Positions 30,807 to 40,806 of a stretch of 64,000 nt of DNA are shown here, one piece after another. The notes under the pieces were generated by a model. The model did not search any database and was not told the origin of the DNA. It saw only the letters and a list, made by a program, of their open reading frames with translations. Numbering within the stretch: the first letter of the stretch is position 1; each line of letters opens with the position of its first letter. Source of the stretch: Branchinecta lynchi (lineage: Eukaryota > Arthropoda > Branchiopoda > Anostraca > Branchinectidae); assembly GCA_023053575.1 (NCBI GenBank), contig JAKZAP010000019.1:4154001-4218000 (forward strand). Reading direction: 5' to 3'. Made by a program: the position numbers and the translations under genes.

Positions 30807-31250
30807 AAAACTAGACCTACGTTGCCTGGGCAACTTGAAGTGTTGCAGCAACCTTGTTCGGCTTCGCCGAATAAAGTGTTGCGAGAGCAACACTTTGGTT
30901 TTGTTTCTTCGCTAACGTTAAATGCTGAATTTGTCAAACCATCGAGGTTTTCAAAATGAGACGTTCCAATACAAGAAGAATTTGTTCTGCATTGATGACA
31001 TAATCTGTAATCACATGGTTATCGCTCAGCCTTGAAAAAAAAACAGAATATCGGAGGTAGGGACTAAATTGACTTTGCAGCCAGTCGAGCATTATCCTTT
31101 TCAGTAGAAGACATCGTCTTAGATAGCATAGTTGGTATTATAAAGCTATCCGTAGCTGTTTAGTATAAAAATACAATACATCATTTACTATCATGCAGAT
31201 TTGTCAAACAAAACACCTACTCAAATTTAGAATGGCTGCCATGTTTTAGT
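30807..31250 (+). repeat. Family T repeat with three hairpins (copy 1)
   Basis: Starts ACTAGACCTACGTTGCC. Three adjacent stem-loops follow: GTTGCC-TG-GGCAAC (about 30819-30832), TTCGGC-TTC-GCCGAA (about 30857-30871) and AAAGTGTTGC with loop GAGA and GCAACACTTT (about 30873-30896). The tail shares ATATCGGA-GTAGGGACTAAATTG, a TTATCCTTTTCA block and GGTATTATAAAGCTATCCGTA with the 34-37 kb array. Non-coding, family unknown. Confidence 0.6.
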
Positions 31251-31367
31251 TTAGATACCAACAACATTACATAGTGGAGAGGAATGTTTTAGCGACATGA
31301 TTGTTGTCCTTTGTCCAAAGTAAAATACGACCCGTCTCCTATAAGTTACAAATCAGGATAGTGTACA

Positions 31368-31547
31368 CAAGGCCGTATCCAGGGGGGGGGGGGGCTAGGG
31401 GGTTGACCCCCCCCCCCCCCCCGAAACATAAAAAATTAATGATTTAATTAAAGGCTTTTCCCTCTGATCTATGTTTTTGTACTCTTTTGTCCGACCAGCA
31501 AGCAAATACCCCCCCCCCCCCGAAATAAATTCCTGGATACGGGTCTG
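31368..31547. mobile_element. hAT-like MITE (family L, copy 2) with exact 8 bp target duplication
   Basis: 180 bp from CAAGGCCGTATCCAGG to CCTGGATACGGGTCTG. The flanking octamers AGTGTACA (31360-31367) and AGTGTACA (31548-31555) are identical. The interior holds a G14 run, a C15 run, the core GGCTTTTCCCTCTGATCTATG and a C13 run. An exact 8 bp duplication plus a terminal CA/TG fits hAT-superfamily mobilisation. Confidence 0.9.
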
Positions 31548-31555
31548 AGTGTACA

Positions 31556-32240
31556 TGCATTTCACGTAAAAAGTAGCCTACTGAAAGTACGGAACTTGAA
31601 ATACTGCCTTTGACGGCGGCGTCACCGAAGACTGTCTTTAAGAAATGGGAGACGGGGGGTGGGGGGGGGGGGGTGTACTCTAGTGATGTAACAACATTTC
31701 CAGTATACTACTTCGATATCCTCAATTCGGTACTTTTTAGGCTCATGGTAGATGATCCATTTAGTGTAACGCGGTTTGTAACGAAACCCGGCCTACGGTG
31801 TTCGGGCTTGTTAGGGAGCAAATAACCCCTTCGAAAAATGGTCAGGACAGCCGCTGTTACCATGCAGAGGGTTGTAAATGATGAACAGAGCGTGGGCAGA
31901 ACACATGACATGCGAAGATTCAAGCAATTAATCCACAGAAAACATGACCAAACGTTTCCGTGGGATAATAAACAGGAATACAAACTGGCATCTTTGATCC
32001 CCATCCGGATTTGCCGATTTTCGGTTTTGCCCGTTCCCGAAAATGTGTATCACGGTCATGAACTTCTCGGATAGCCCGGTTTACCGGATTGTCGATACTA
32101 TTCCAACTAATAGAATGAATGTTTTCATTCAGACCGTTTGCTATTTATATTTGCACCAGCTTATTTATTATACGCCACCTTCAATATTTTAACAGAGGAG
32201 ATTGTACTTCCCCAAATTGCATATGGCAGGAAACGAAGCA
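31556..32240. other. No recognisable gene
   Basis: Frames of 71-98 residues exist on both strands (31610-31825, 31708-32004, 31838-32074) but overlap each other and carry no recognised motif. A G13 run is near 31655-31672. Confidence 0.3.
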
Positions 32241-32249
32241 GACCAATGA

Positions 32250-32461
32250 CCAATTTTTTCTTGGAATCAGTCGGCTTTTCGTAACAATAGTAGATATTTT
32301 CTTAGAAACGGTCATTTATTTAAGCTAGTCGATTTTTCGTCAAAACAGTCGTTTTTCTTGAAAAATTTTGTTTCTGTGAAAACAGTCGGTAAAAACGACC
32401 AACCAGCCAGTCGGTAAATACCTTGCCCGCTTCCCAAACATTTTGGCTAGTAACGCCTCTG
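32250..32461. mobile_element. hAT-like MITE (family K, copy 3), left-truncated
   Basis: AGTCGGCTTTTCGTAACAATAG, AGTCGATTTTTCGTCAAAAC and AGTCGTTTTTCTTGAAAA lead to the right end CATTTTGGCTAGTAACGCCTCTG at 32461. The G-rich left end is not recognisable. Same orientation as copy 2. Confidence 0.6.
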
Positions 32462-32464
32462 ACC

Positions 32465-32690
32465 ATTTGTACTAAAATCTATATTCAGCATGTTTCTACC
32501 GACATTAACAGCTTGACAAGAACCACTGATGTTCCTATTTTAGCCGGATTCCGGCGAGACTACAGGACGAGTACAAAACGAATCCGGCAGGTCAATTTCG
32601 CATGTCTTCTTACCACTAAATCGACAATTCAACATCCATATCAGACAAACCGACAGAATTTTTCTCTTTTTCAGAGACTACAGTAAGAAT
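32465..32690 (-). mobile_element. Family B fragment (B18)
   Basis: AAATCTATATTCAGCATGTTTC, TAGCCGGATTCCGG and CATGTCTTCTTACCACTAAATCG match B units. Both element ends are missing. Confidence 0.5.
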
Positions 32691-32964
32691 GCAAAGCAAG
32701 TTGTGAAGACACGGGAAGCCTGGTACTATTTTTTCCTTTTAAGGAGACATAGGCTATTGGAAGGCTTACGCTTTTAGCTGAAGAAAGATCGGATAGTAAC
32801 AGAAGCGTATAACAAACTGTTAAAGGATCCATCACACCTATAATGCTTACGCAGCCTAATAGGTGCGAACGGATGGTGCGAATAACCGCCCGATCAGGTC
32901 TTAATCGAGTTTCATACGTTATTTTCTAATCCACCCTAACAACAATTGACTGTTTTTCTCACTT
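32691..32964. other. No recognisable feature
   Basis: Short unannotated interval with no motif. Confidence 0.25.
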
Positions 32965-33135
32965 CAGGGTCGCATCCAAGGGGGGGTGTTTGAAACCAAC
33001 CCCCCAAAACATAACAAAAATAATAATTTGTGTAGGCTTTTCCCTCTGATCTATGTCTTTTGTGTACTTTTGTCCGACCTGCAGTCAAATCTCCCCCCCC
33101 CCCCCCTCCGAAACAAATTCCTGGATACGGGCCTC
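32965..33135. mobile_element. hAT-like MITE (family L, copy 3)
   Basis: CAGGGTCGCATCCAAGG to CCTGGATACGGGCCTC. It contains GGCTTTTCCCTCTGATCTATG, GTCCGACCTGCAG and a C14 block. The 5' C block has decayed to short runs. A clean octamer duplication could not be found. Confidence 0.75.
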
Positions 33136-33194
33136 CTTGCCTTGATTCACTTTGTTCGATGACCGATGACTGTTTGCGAGGCTCTATCGTCAGA

Positions 33195-33950
33195 AACAAG
33201 ACCAAAGGTTTCGGTGGGAACCCAAAATTAATATTTATTGGACTTCTTGATTCAGACAGTCGAAGCCAGACCCCTTGAACAGTTTTGCTATTTATCCGTA
33301 ATCAACCGATTAAAAATGTTTCTGTTTTGAAGTTTTCTCTTACGGCTAAACAACTAATCATATGAGGAAACCAAGTTCAGATATGGATTCAACAAGTACG
33401 TTCAGTTCAGGTCTCATCTCTAATCGACTTCAAAAAGGTCTTTTCGAATTTCTTTTTTTACCAAATTCCTGGTATTTTAGCATAGCAGCATTCCCAGCGA
33501 ACTGCATGCAGAGCAAAAGGTCTACTAACACCGAGCCGAACCTTTCAATCCAAATTTCCATTTTTTTGCCAATTTTGCCAGCTAATCTGTCAAAGAGATA
33601 AAGTTCAAAATTCGATTCAGCATGTCTCCTTAAGCCGATACTGAGTCTCTAATCGACTTTAGAATCAACTTTGAGCTTCAACCAAATTTCCAGTTTCGGC
33701 CAAATTCCTGGTGAATCATTTGTCCGTCAAGAAAACTAAGTTCAGATATGGATTCAGTGGGCCTCCTTACCTCTTAAATGAATATCGCATTATCTTATAA
33801 AAACAAATTTGTTTTACCCTTAATTAAAAAAAAAGGCTACAGGGCTAAAGGACCTATCTACGGCTTAGTCTGTACTTTGCCATGAATCCTCATACGAAGT
33901 TTGAGCAACATATATCAACTCCTTCGACCCCCTGACAATCCAAAGCCCAA
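33195..33950 (-). mobile_element. Family B element, 5'-truncated (B8)
   Basis: The left edge AACAAGACCAAAGG is followed by TTTCGGTGGGAACCC (one change in GGGATCCC). Then come AAGTTCAGATATGGATTCA units, CCAAATTCCTGG-type units and the GAATCCTCATACGAAGTTTGAGCAA block, stopping near 33945 with no GGGATCCC end. The next base pairs begin the family T hairpins. Confidence 0.6.
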
Positions 33951-34080
33951 CTAGACCTACGTTGCCCGGGCAACGTGAAGTGTTGCGGCAACCTTTGTCC
34001 GGCTTCGCCGGCTAAAGTGTTGCGAGAGCAACACTTTGGTTTTGTTTCTTCGCTGTCGGTTAAATGCTGAAATTGTCAAC
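33951..34080 (+). repeat. Family T triple-hairpin segment (copy 2)
   Basis: ACTAGACCT followed by the perfect 18 bp palindrome ACGTTGCCCGGGCAACGT (about 33958-33975), then CCGGC-TTC-GCCGG (about 33999-34011), then AAAGTGTTGC with loop GAGA and GCAACACTTT (about 34014-34037). Compared with copy 1, the middle stem keeps pairing through a T-A to C-G change. What follows is the long array. Confidence 0.65.
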
Positions 34081-34186
34081 TTATCGAAGCTTTTAAAACG
34101 GTATGTTCTAAAAAGAATAATCACATAATCAAAAGATGTTCTTTAGCGTTGTAAAACCAACAACAAAACAATATCGGAAGAAGGCT

Positions 34187-36990
34187 ATCCGTAACGTTTC
34201 AGGATTAAAATACCATAGATGACACTATTAATTATTACAAAACTACCTTATTGTTTTACATTACCGTATCGTTTGTACCCGTTGCGTAAACAGTTAATCC
34301 TAGGTTATAGCGATAGACCATCGATACAAACTTTCTTACTGTCATATTTACAGAGATCGAACACAATGTGCACCAATTTTCAAAAATGTCTAGCCCCTCG
34401 TGCTTACTTACAAGTCCCTCTCCCGTGATTGACATCAAATTCACCGGAAACAAATAATGGATACACCAGCTATCAGAAGTTGCAAACCCCTCATCGCTGA
34501 AGATGATTATAGCATAAAAGCCGATTATTACTTACAAGTCCCATGCATGTCTTACAATTGGGAACAAAATTGTTCTTACCATCGAATACACCTGAGACAA
34601 ATAACAGGTATACCAACTAGCAAAAGCTGCAAACTCCTCGTTGCCGAAGATGATTATGAGCTAACAGTCGACTGTTGCTTACAGTCGACTGTTGCTTACA
34701 AGTCCCTTACATGTCTCGCAACTGGTATCGCCTATTTTTGGTTTCAGTGTGTACCTTACTCCTAAAGTTGTCAACCCCCTGAAACTTTCAAACTGGTTTA
34801 TTTCATGAAGGATTTTTGTTCAAAAAAATGGAGGGCATATATTTTGATCAGCTCTTCAAGGGCTATCGATTGCCCTAACCACAACAAAAGCATATCGGAA
34901 AAAGGGACTAAATTGACTTTGCAGTCAGTTGAACTTTATCCTTTTCAATCGTAGACATCGTGACGGATGAAAACTTGGAATAATATCCTATATAATCTAG
35001 TTGGTATTATAAAGCTATCCGTAACTTTTTAGGATTAAAATACCATAGATGACACTATTAATTATTACGAAACTACCTTGTTTTACATTACAGTATCGTT
35101 TGTACCCGTTGCGTTAACAGTAAATCCTAGGTTACAGCGATAGACCAACGATACAAACTTTCTTACCGTCAGATCTATATAAATCGAATACAATTTGCAA
35201 CAATTTGCACAAAATTCTAGCCCCTCGTGCACCGATTCTACTGACAAGTCCCTTTCCCGTGATAGACATCAAGTTCACCGGCTAAAAATAATGGGTACAC
35301 CAACTAGCAAAAGTTGCAAACCCATAATCGCTGAAGATTTGTGTAGCATAACAGCCGATTATTACTTAAAAGTCCCTTGCAAGTTTTACATTTGGGAACC
35401 AAATTGTTCATCAAATGACAGGTACGCCAACTAGCGAGAGCTGCAAACCCCTCATTGCCGAAGATGATTATGAGCTAATAGTCACCTGTCGCGTACAAGT
35501 CCCCTAAAAGTCTCACAACTGGTATCGCCTATTTTTGGTTTCAGTGTGTATCTTACTACTGAAGTTGTCAACCCCTTGAAACTTTCAAACTGGTGTATCT
35601 CATAAAGGAATTTTTTTTTACCAAAAAATGGATGTCATATACTTTGATCAGCTCATCAGCGGCTATCGATTGCCGTCGAAGTCGAACTTTATCCTTTTCA
35701 ATCGTAGATATCGTGACGGATGAAAACTTGGAACAATATCTTATATAATCTAGTTGATATTATAAAGCTATCCGTAACTTTTCAGGATTAAAATACCATA
35801 GATGACACTATTAATTATTACAAAATTACCTTATTGTTTTACATTAACGTATCGTTTGTACCCGTTGCGTAAACAGTTAATCCTAGGTTATAGCGATAGA
35901 CCATCGATACAAACTTTCTTACTGTCATATTTACAGAAATCGAATACAATGTGCACCAATTTTCAAAAATTTCTAGCCCCTCGTGAACCGATTCTTACTT
36001 ACAAGTCCGTCTCCCGTGATTGACATCAAATTCACCGGAAACAAATAATGGATATACCAGCTATCAAAAGTTGCAAGCCCCTCATCGCTGAAGATGATTA
36101 TAGCATAAGCTTTTTAAACGGGATGTTCTAAAAAAATTAATCATATGATCAAAAGGTATTCTTCAGTGTTTTAAAAACAACAACAAAATAATATAGGAAG
36201 AAGGGACTAAATTAACTTTGCAGTCAATTGTACTTTATCCTTTTCAATCGTAGACATCGTGACTTATATAATCTAGTTGGTAATAGAAAGCTATCCGTAA
36301 CTTTTCAGGATTAAAATACCATAGATGACACTATTAATTATTATGAAACTACCTCATTGCTTTACATTTTCATTTGTATCCGTTGTGTAAACAGTTAATC
36401 CTCGGTTACATTGATAGACCATCGACACAAACTTTCTTACCGTCAGATTTATAGAAATCGAATACAATGTGCACCCATTTGCAAAAATTCCTAGCCCCTC
36501 GTGAACCGATTCCTACTTACAAGTCCCTCTCCCGTGATATACATTAAGTTAACCGGAAACAAATAATGGGTACACCAGCTAGCAAAAGCTGCAAACCCAT
36601 CATCGCAGAAGATGATTGTAGCATAACAGCCGATTATTACTTACAAGTCCCTTGCATATCTTACCATTGGGAACCAAATTGTTCTTACCATCGAATACAC
36701 CGGAAACAAATAACAGGTATACCAACTAGCAAAAGCTGCAAACCCCTCATTACCGAAGATGATTATGGGCTAACAGTCGACTGTTGCTTAAAAGTCCCCT
36801 ATATGCATCATAACTGGTATCGCCTATTTTTGGTTTCAATGTACCTTACTATGACGTTGTCAACCCCTTTGAAATTTTCAAACTGGTGTATCTCATGAAG
36901 GAATTTTTGTACCAAAAAATGGATGACATATACTTTGATCAGCCCATCAATGGCTATCGATTGCCGTCGAAAAAAAAATTCTACCTGTCT
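34187..36990 (+). repeat. Four-unit direct tandem array with nested 147 bp sub-repeats
   Basis: GCTATCCGTAAC-TTT-CAGGATTAAAATACC starts units near 34187, 35014, 35767 and 36290 (spacings about 827, 753 and 523 bp). Each unit has TTGTACCCGTTGCGT, CGATAGACCA and GATTCTTACTTACAAGTCCC-like stretches. Within units 1 and 4 a CCAACTAGCAAAAGCTGCAAA block recurs exactly 147 bp downstream of itself, so it stays in frame and gives open frames of 102 and 110 residues. Most differences between units 1 and 4 in that frame change the residue (about 11 against 3 silent), so I see no sign of purifying selection and treat it as non-coding. Unit 3 carries a deletion. Confidence 0.75.
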
Positions 36991-37023
36991 TAGTTCAAAA
37001 GTTGACTTTTTTGCCGTAGGCCA

Positions 37024-37660
37024 ACTTTCTAACGTCACGACTTAGAAAGGAGCAAAGGATAAGCTCTAAGCTCTCTAAGCTCTTTCTTTAGCAATGAGAG
37101 AACTTTTAAAGTTTAAGACGCACATCTGATACCGTTACTCTACCACAAACCAAAGTGTAAAAAAAAAAATATAAACTCAGCTGAAATCGTCGCAGACATA
37201 GACAGAAACAATAGATGGCAGCACTTTCGGACCCGTGGGAAAAAGCCACTTTTTTGTCTCTGTAGATTTTTCTATTTATCACTCAAAGAAGATATGTTGG
37301 CTGTGGGGCCGGGTAACTGCCGCATATATTTAACACTTATAGATTTTAGTCCATCTTCAATTTGAAACTGGTGCCTGCCTGCTTGCGTGCTAGAACGGAG
37401 CTTTCCACTCGAAAGCAGAAACATCTTTTGATGAAACGAAAGGTTCGCTACACAACTTCAGATAGTCCTCTCTGACATAGGCTATACAACTCCACTTCAC
37501 TTCGCAAACCGTAGGCTCTGGCTCGATGACAAGCAAAAACCATCCTTATTGGCCCCAGGCAAGAGTTCTACGGAGCTTTCCAAAATTTAATGTCATATTC
37601 GTCAATCCGGCCTAAGGTCCACACTTTCCGTAAAAACCGCACAGGTTAGACCCTTCTCAG
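37024..37660 (+). repeat. Family U repeat (copy 2, uninterrupted)
   Basis: CTTTCTAACGTCACGACTTAG at the start; GATAAGCTCTAAG, ACAATAGATGGCAG, CGGAGCTTTCCACTCGAAAG, then ACAAGCAAAAACCATCC and AAGAGTTCTACGGAGC. It provides the unoccupied site for the B element at 14201-14906. It follows directly on the last array unit. Confidence 0.65.
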
Positions 37661-37690
37661 TTACCAGGAATAAAATGAAATCGGAGTCAT

Positions 37691-37720
37691 AGGAAAAAAA
37701 AAAAAAAAAAAAAAAAAAAA
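37691..37720. repeat. A-homopolymer (about 30)
   Basis: A run of roughly 27-30 A at 37693-37720. Immediately after it come ACGAGGACAAAACC and a hairpin, AAAGTGTTGC with loop TCTC and GCAACAC, which is the third family T hairpin in reverse orientation (37735-37760). Confidence 0.8.
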
Positions 37721-37929
37721 ACGAGGACAAAACCAAAGTGTTGCTCTCGCAACACAATGAACACGTATGCTATGTTTAAACAGTCTTCTGTCTTCTATTA
37801 AACCCATTAAACTTTGTGCGTATGCACGCGACCGAAGTCGCCAAACCCTCCAGATCCGTAGAATAAACAAAGTGACGTCACTCACTGGTAGAACCAGAGC
37901 TCTCGACTGTGTGAATAAAGGGGTACGGT

Positions 37930-38457
37930 AGGGACTGGAAAATTGATCAACAAATTTTTTTAAATTGTTACCTGATAGTTGTCGGGTGCATTCTGATGAC
38001 CCAGTAAATGCCGGTTGGGACTTTGAAGATAATTAAACTGATCGCATACTCTCTTCGTTTGTCTTTAGCATGGTCGAAAGTTGCAACTGCATGTCTCCTC
38101 ACTCTATACTGACTATATCGTTGGGTGTTAAAACTTCATGCTAAATTTCCGGATTGAGGGCAAACTATTTGTCCGGGGTCAAAATAATATTCATACTTGG
38201 ATTCAGCATGTCCCCTTACCCCTCAGTCTCATTAGCTTTTAAAAACAAGTTATTTTCGTTCCTTATTTTGACCCTCCCCCCCCCACACCCTTGAAAATAC
38301 AGTTTTGGTGCCCATCTACGGACTTGATCTGTCCCTTAGCCCAAATAATCCTCACAGTTTCATCAATATATCTAATTTCCTTCGAGAGTTATCGTGCTTA
38401 CAAACGGACGGACAACTTTTACGAAGTCAAGCCCTTCCACTTGCTTTTTGGGATCCG
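37930..38457 (-). mobile_element. Family B element, variant (B9)
   Basis: Shares GTTGTCGGGTGCATTCTGATGACCC and CTGATCGCATACTCTC with B1. B units (CCGGATTGAGGGCAAACTA, TTCAGCATGTCCCC) and the TTTCATCAATATATCTAATTTCC block follow, then a minimal GACGGACAAC tract. It ends TTTTTGGGATCC at 38457. Confidence 0.6.
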
Positions 38458-38582
38458 TGAAACGGTTACATAAATGTGACCCTATTTTGCTAGAAGTCAA
38501 CGGGGCTCGACACAGGCTTAAAACGCCAAAGCTGTGGGTAATCTGGTAAAAGAAGAGCCAAGTTTGAAAGGGTTAAACTATT

Positions 38583-38840
38583 ATGAAAATACTGGAGCAG
38601 AAATCCTACACAGCGAGGAGTGTTTTAAAAGTGGCTAGCAAAAAGACCTGGTCGTTCCAACTGAAAACCCTGCTCGGCTTTCGTACGGATGGTATAATGG
38701 TCGTGGACCTGTCGATGACTCAAGAGGAATGTTTGCACAAAGCGACAAAGCTTTCTGATGTTCAAGAGATCCGAAATGAAACCGAGAACCTGGCGTTTTA
38801 CCGCCAAATTAAGAACGTAGTCAGTCCTGAATTTATTTAA
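38583..38840 (+). CDS. Open frame of 85 codons, unidentified
   Basis: Starts ATG at 38583 with an in-frame stop just upstream (38574-38576) and ends at a TAA at 38838-38840. Composition is ordinary for a soluble protein (a VVDLSMTQEECLHKATKL stretch, then VQEIRNETENLAFYRQIK, which could be amphipathic helix). It is not obviously part of any repeat family seen elsewhere in the window. There is no recognised domain, no visible splice context and no paralogue here. A 78-residue frame lies opposite on the minus strand. It may be a chance frame, an exon, or a fragment of an unrecognised mobile-element protein. Confidence 0.2.
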   Translation: MKILEQKSYTARSVLKVASKKTWSFQLKTLLGFRTDGIMVVDLSMTQEECLHKATKLSDVQEIRNETENLAFYRQIKNVVSPEFI

Positions 38841-38934
38841 ATTTATTAACACTGCTTCCACTACAAGGAAGAAATGGAACTTGGTATAGGCAACAAGATT
38901 AAACGTTCGGTGGGATCATTGGCTTTTAAAATTT

Positions 38935-39160
38935 ATTTTGTCACCCCTTAATTTGATACCTCCTCCCCTACACCTAGATATAGCAGCTATGGGGTCATTT
39001 TACGAACTTGACCTCAACTCTGACCCAAACGATCCTCACATCAAGCTTGAGCAAAATATCTCAGTCTGTCCATGAGTTATCATGCTCACAGATGGACAAA
39101 TTTTACGAAGTCATAGGTATCCCGTCACTAACGCTTTGGGATCCCCTCCCCCCCAAAAAA
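38935..39160 (-). mobile_element. Family B fragment, 5' end (B10)
   Basis: TTTATTTTGTCACCCCTTAATTTG, then the CAAACGATCCTCACATCAAGC block, a reduced ACAGATGGAC tract, ATTTTACGAAGTCATAGGTATCC and GGGATCCCCTCCCCCCC near 39140. Partial 5' end; the rest is missing. Confidence 0.55.
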
Positions 39161-39735
39161 AAAAAAAATAGTAAGTGTACTTTTTCCTGTCTGCCAAAGT
39201 GACGAAGGAACAATTAGACCATTTCCTAAATGTTTCCCAAATTGTCCTAATGTTTTTTTTCAGATGGTCCGTGTGGGCACGTTCTATTTTATATGGGCTT
39301 ATAAAGTTATTGATTGATCGATTGATGAATTGGAGCCAGAACTGGACTCCAAGGGGGCTTCTTTGGGCTCCCCCTTTGGGTAGTGGTGCAGGTTCTTAGT
39401 ATAGACTGAATCCCAAAAACTTAATATTAGAGAATGAAGGTATAAGTTATTCTTCTTTTTCATTACCTTTATTTATTTATTTTTTCTTTCTTCTTCTTTT
39501 TTCTTTTGAGTGTTATACGAAAAAATAAATTTGATGAATTAGTGTTGATATGAAATTAAGTTATTGTGTAAGTTAAGTTGAAGTAGTTTGTGGTAAGCAC
39601 CCAGTGCTAGTGCATTTATGTCTTCTCATGGGCGTTTACCTAACATGATGGGTTATTATGTAATTTAGCAATAAAATAAAATAATCTAATCTAATCTAAT
39701 CTTGAAAGCAACACGATAACAAATAAAAGTAAGGA
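39161..39735 (+). repeat. Retroelement 3' ends with TGAT and AATCT tails
   Basis: Two 3' ends. One ends GATTGATCGATTGATGAATTGG near 39310-39330. The other ends with AATCT repeats at 39685-39703 after AGCAATAAAATAAAAT. Both look like 5'-truncated non-LTR copies. No coding part is recognisable. Confidence 0.4.
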
Positions 39736-40009
39736 GGGTCGTCAGATAGAGGCTCCTCGGCTAAATGGTAAAGTCCGGATTCAATTCCGTTACCTGCTTT
39801 TACTGAAGCAAGGACGAAACTCCGGTTTAAATCGCTCTCGAAGAAAAAACCCCGATTCCAGTCCATTTCCCCACAGAGCCATAAACATATGGACGAGTGG
39901 TTTCTTACTCAACTAAAGGCTGAATAGACTACGCTAAAACCACGAAAACAAGCAGCAAAAAAATTAATGCGTCCATGCAATATCGAAACCCAAATCAATC
40001 ATAACATAC

Positions 40010-40191
40010 CAAGGCCGTATCCAGGCCGTCACCCCCCCCCCCCCCCCCCCGAAATTTACAAAAATAATCATTTTTATAGGCTTTTCCCTCTGATCCATGT
40101 CTTTGTTGTACTTTTGTGTCCGACCTGCAGGCAAAAAAAAAAAGAAAGGCAACCCCCCCTCCCCCGAAGTAAATTGCTGGATACGGGCCTG
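40010..40191. mobile_element. hAT-like MITE (family L, copy 4)
   Basis: 182 bp from CAAGGCCGTATCCAGG to CTGGATACGGGCCTG. The flanks TAACATAC and TAATATAC match at 7 of 8. The first C block is about 18 long. The core is GGCTTTTCCCTCTGATCCATG. The second block is a poly-A run followed by shorter C runs. Confidence 0.85.
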
Positions 40192-40806
40192 TAATATACG
40201 AATTTAAAAAAAAAAAAAAGTTTAGTACGAATTGGCAAAGCATCACTTTCGAGCGGATTCAACTACAGACAAGGTATGTGGGACAGGACACGCTTTCCCG
40301 GTCGTTTCTTCTTGTGACTTAATCGAATTAATTGGAGTGTTGATCATGTTTTCTTCGAAGAAAAGCTAACTCAAAACCATATTTCAAAAAATACATGACA
40401 GTAAGGACGATTTGAGTTGTAAGTTTTAAAGACCTATTCCAAACATTCTGTGATCGCTAGCCACCAGTTTATTTAGATTTGACTTTGATTGCCGGGTTGC
40501 TGTTTAAGCTCGAGAAAAAAACCACGCAGAACGTCTTCTTTTCCAGAGTACAAAATTTTCCACGTTTCATTAGCAAAGAATCATAAGACTTAATTGATTA
40601 TTTTTCTTCAGGAGTACCGTAAAACGCCATAACAAGCAACACCACCAAACAAGGGACAAAAAGCTTGGAAAATTTATAAAAAATTCTGCAGAAAATAAAG
40701 TTGGTCACTTAAATCTATATTCATTACAGTTTTGGATAGCCGGTAAAAAAAATCCAAAGATGTAGTAACCTTTCAGATAACTCTCATATCTTTCTTTGAG
40801 GATTTT

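Noticed and set aside
34457..36898. Open frames of 102 and 110 residues in the array, with repeated Cys/Trp motif
   Set aside because: Changes between units are mainly residue-changing and other units are broken, so a functional gene is not supported; kept as a finding only.
37691..37720. Poly-A as a processed-pseudogene tail
   Set aside because: No coding sequence or SINE body precedes it on either strand.
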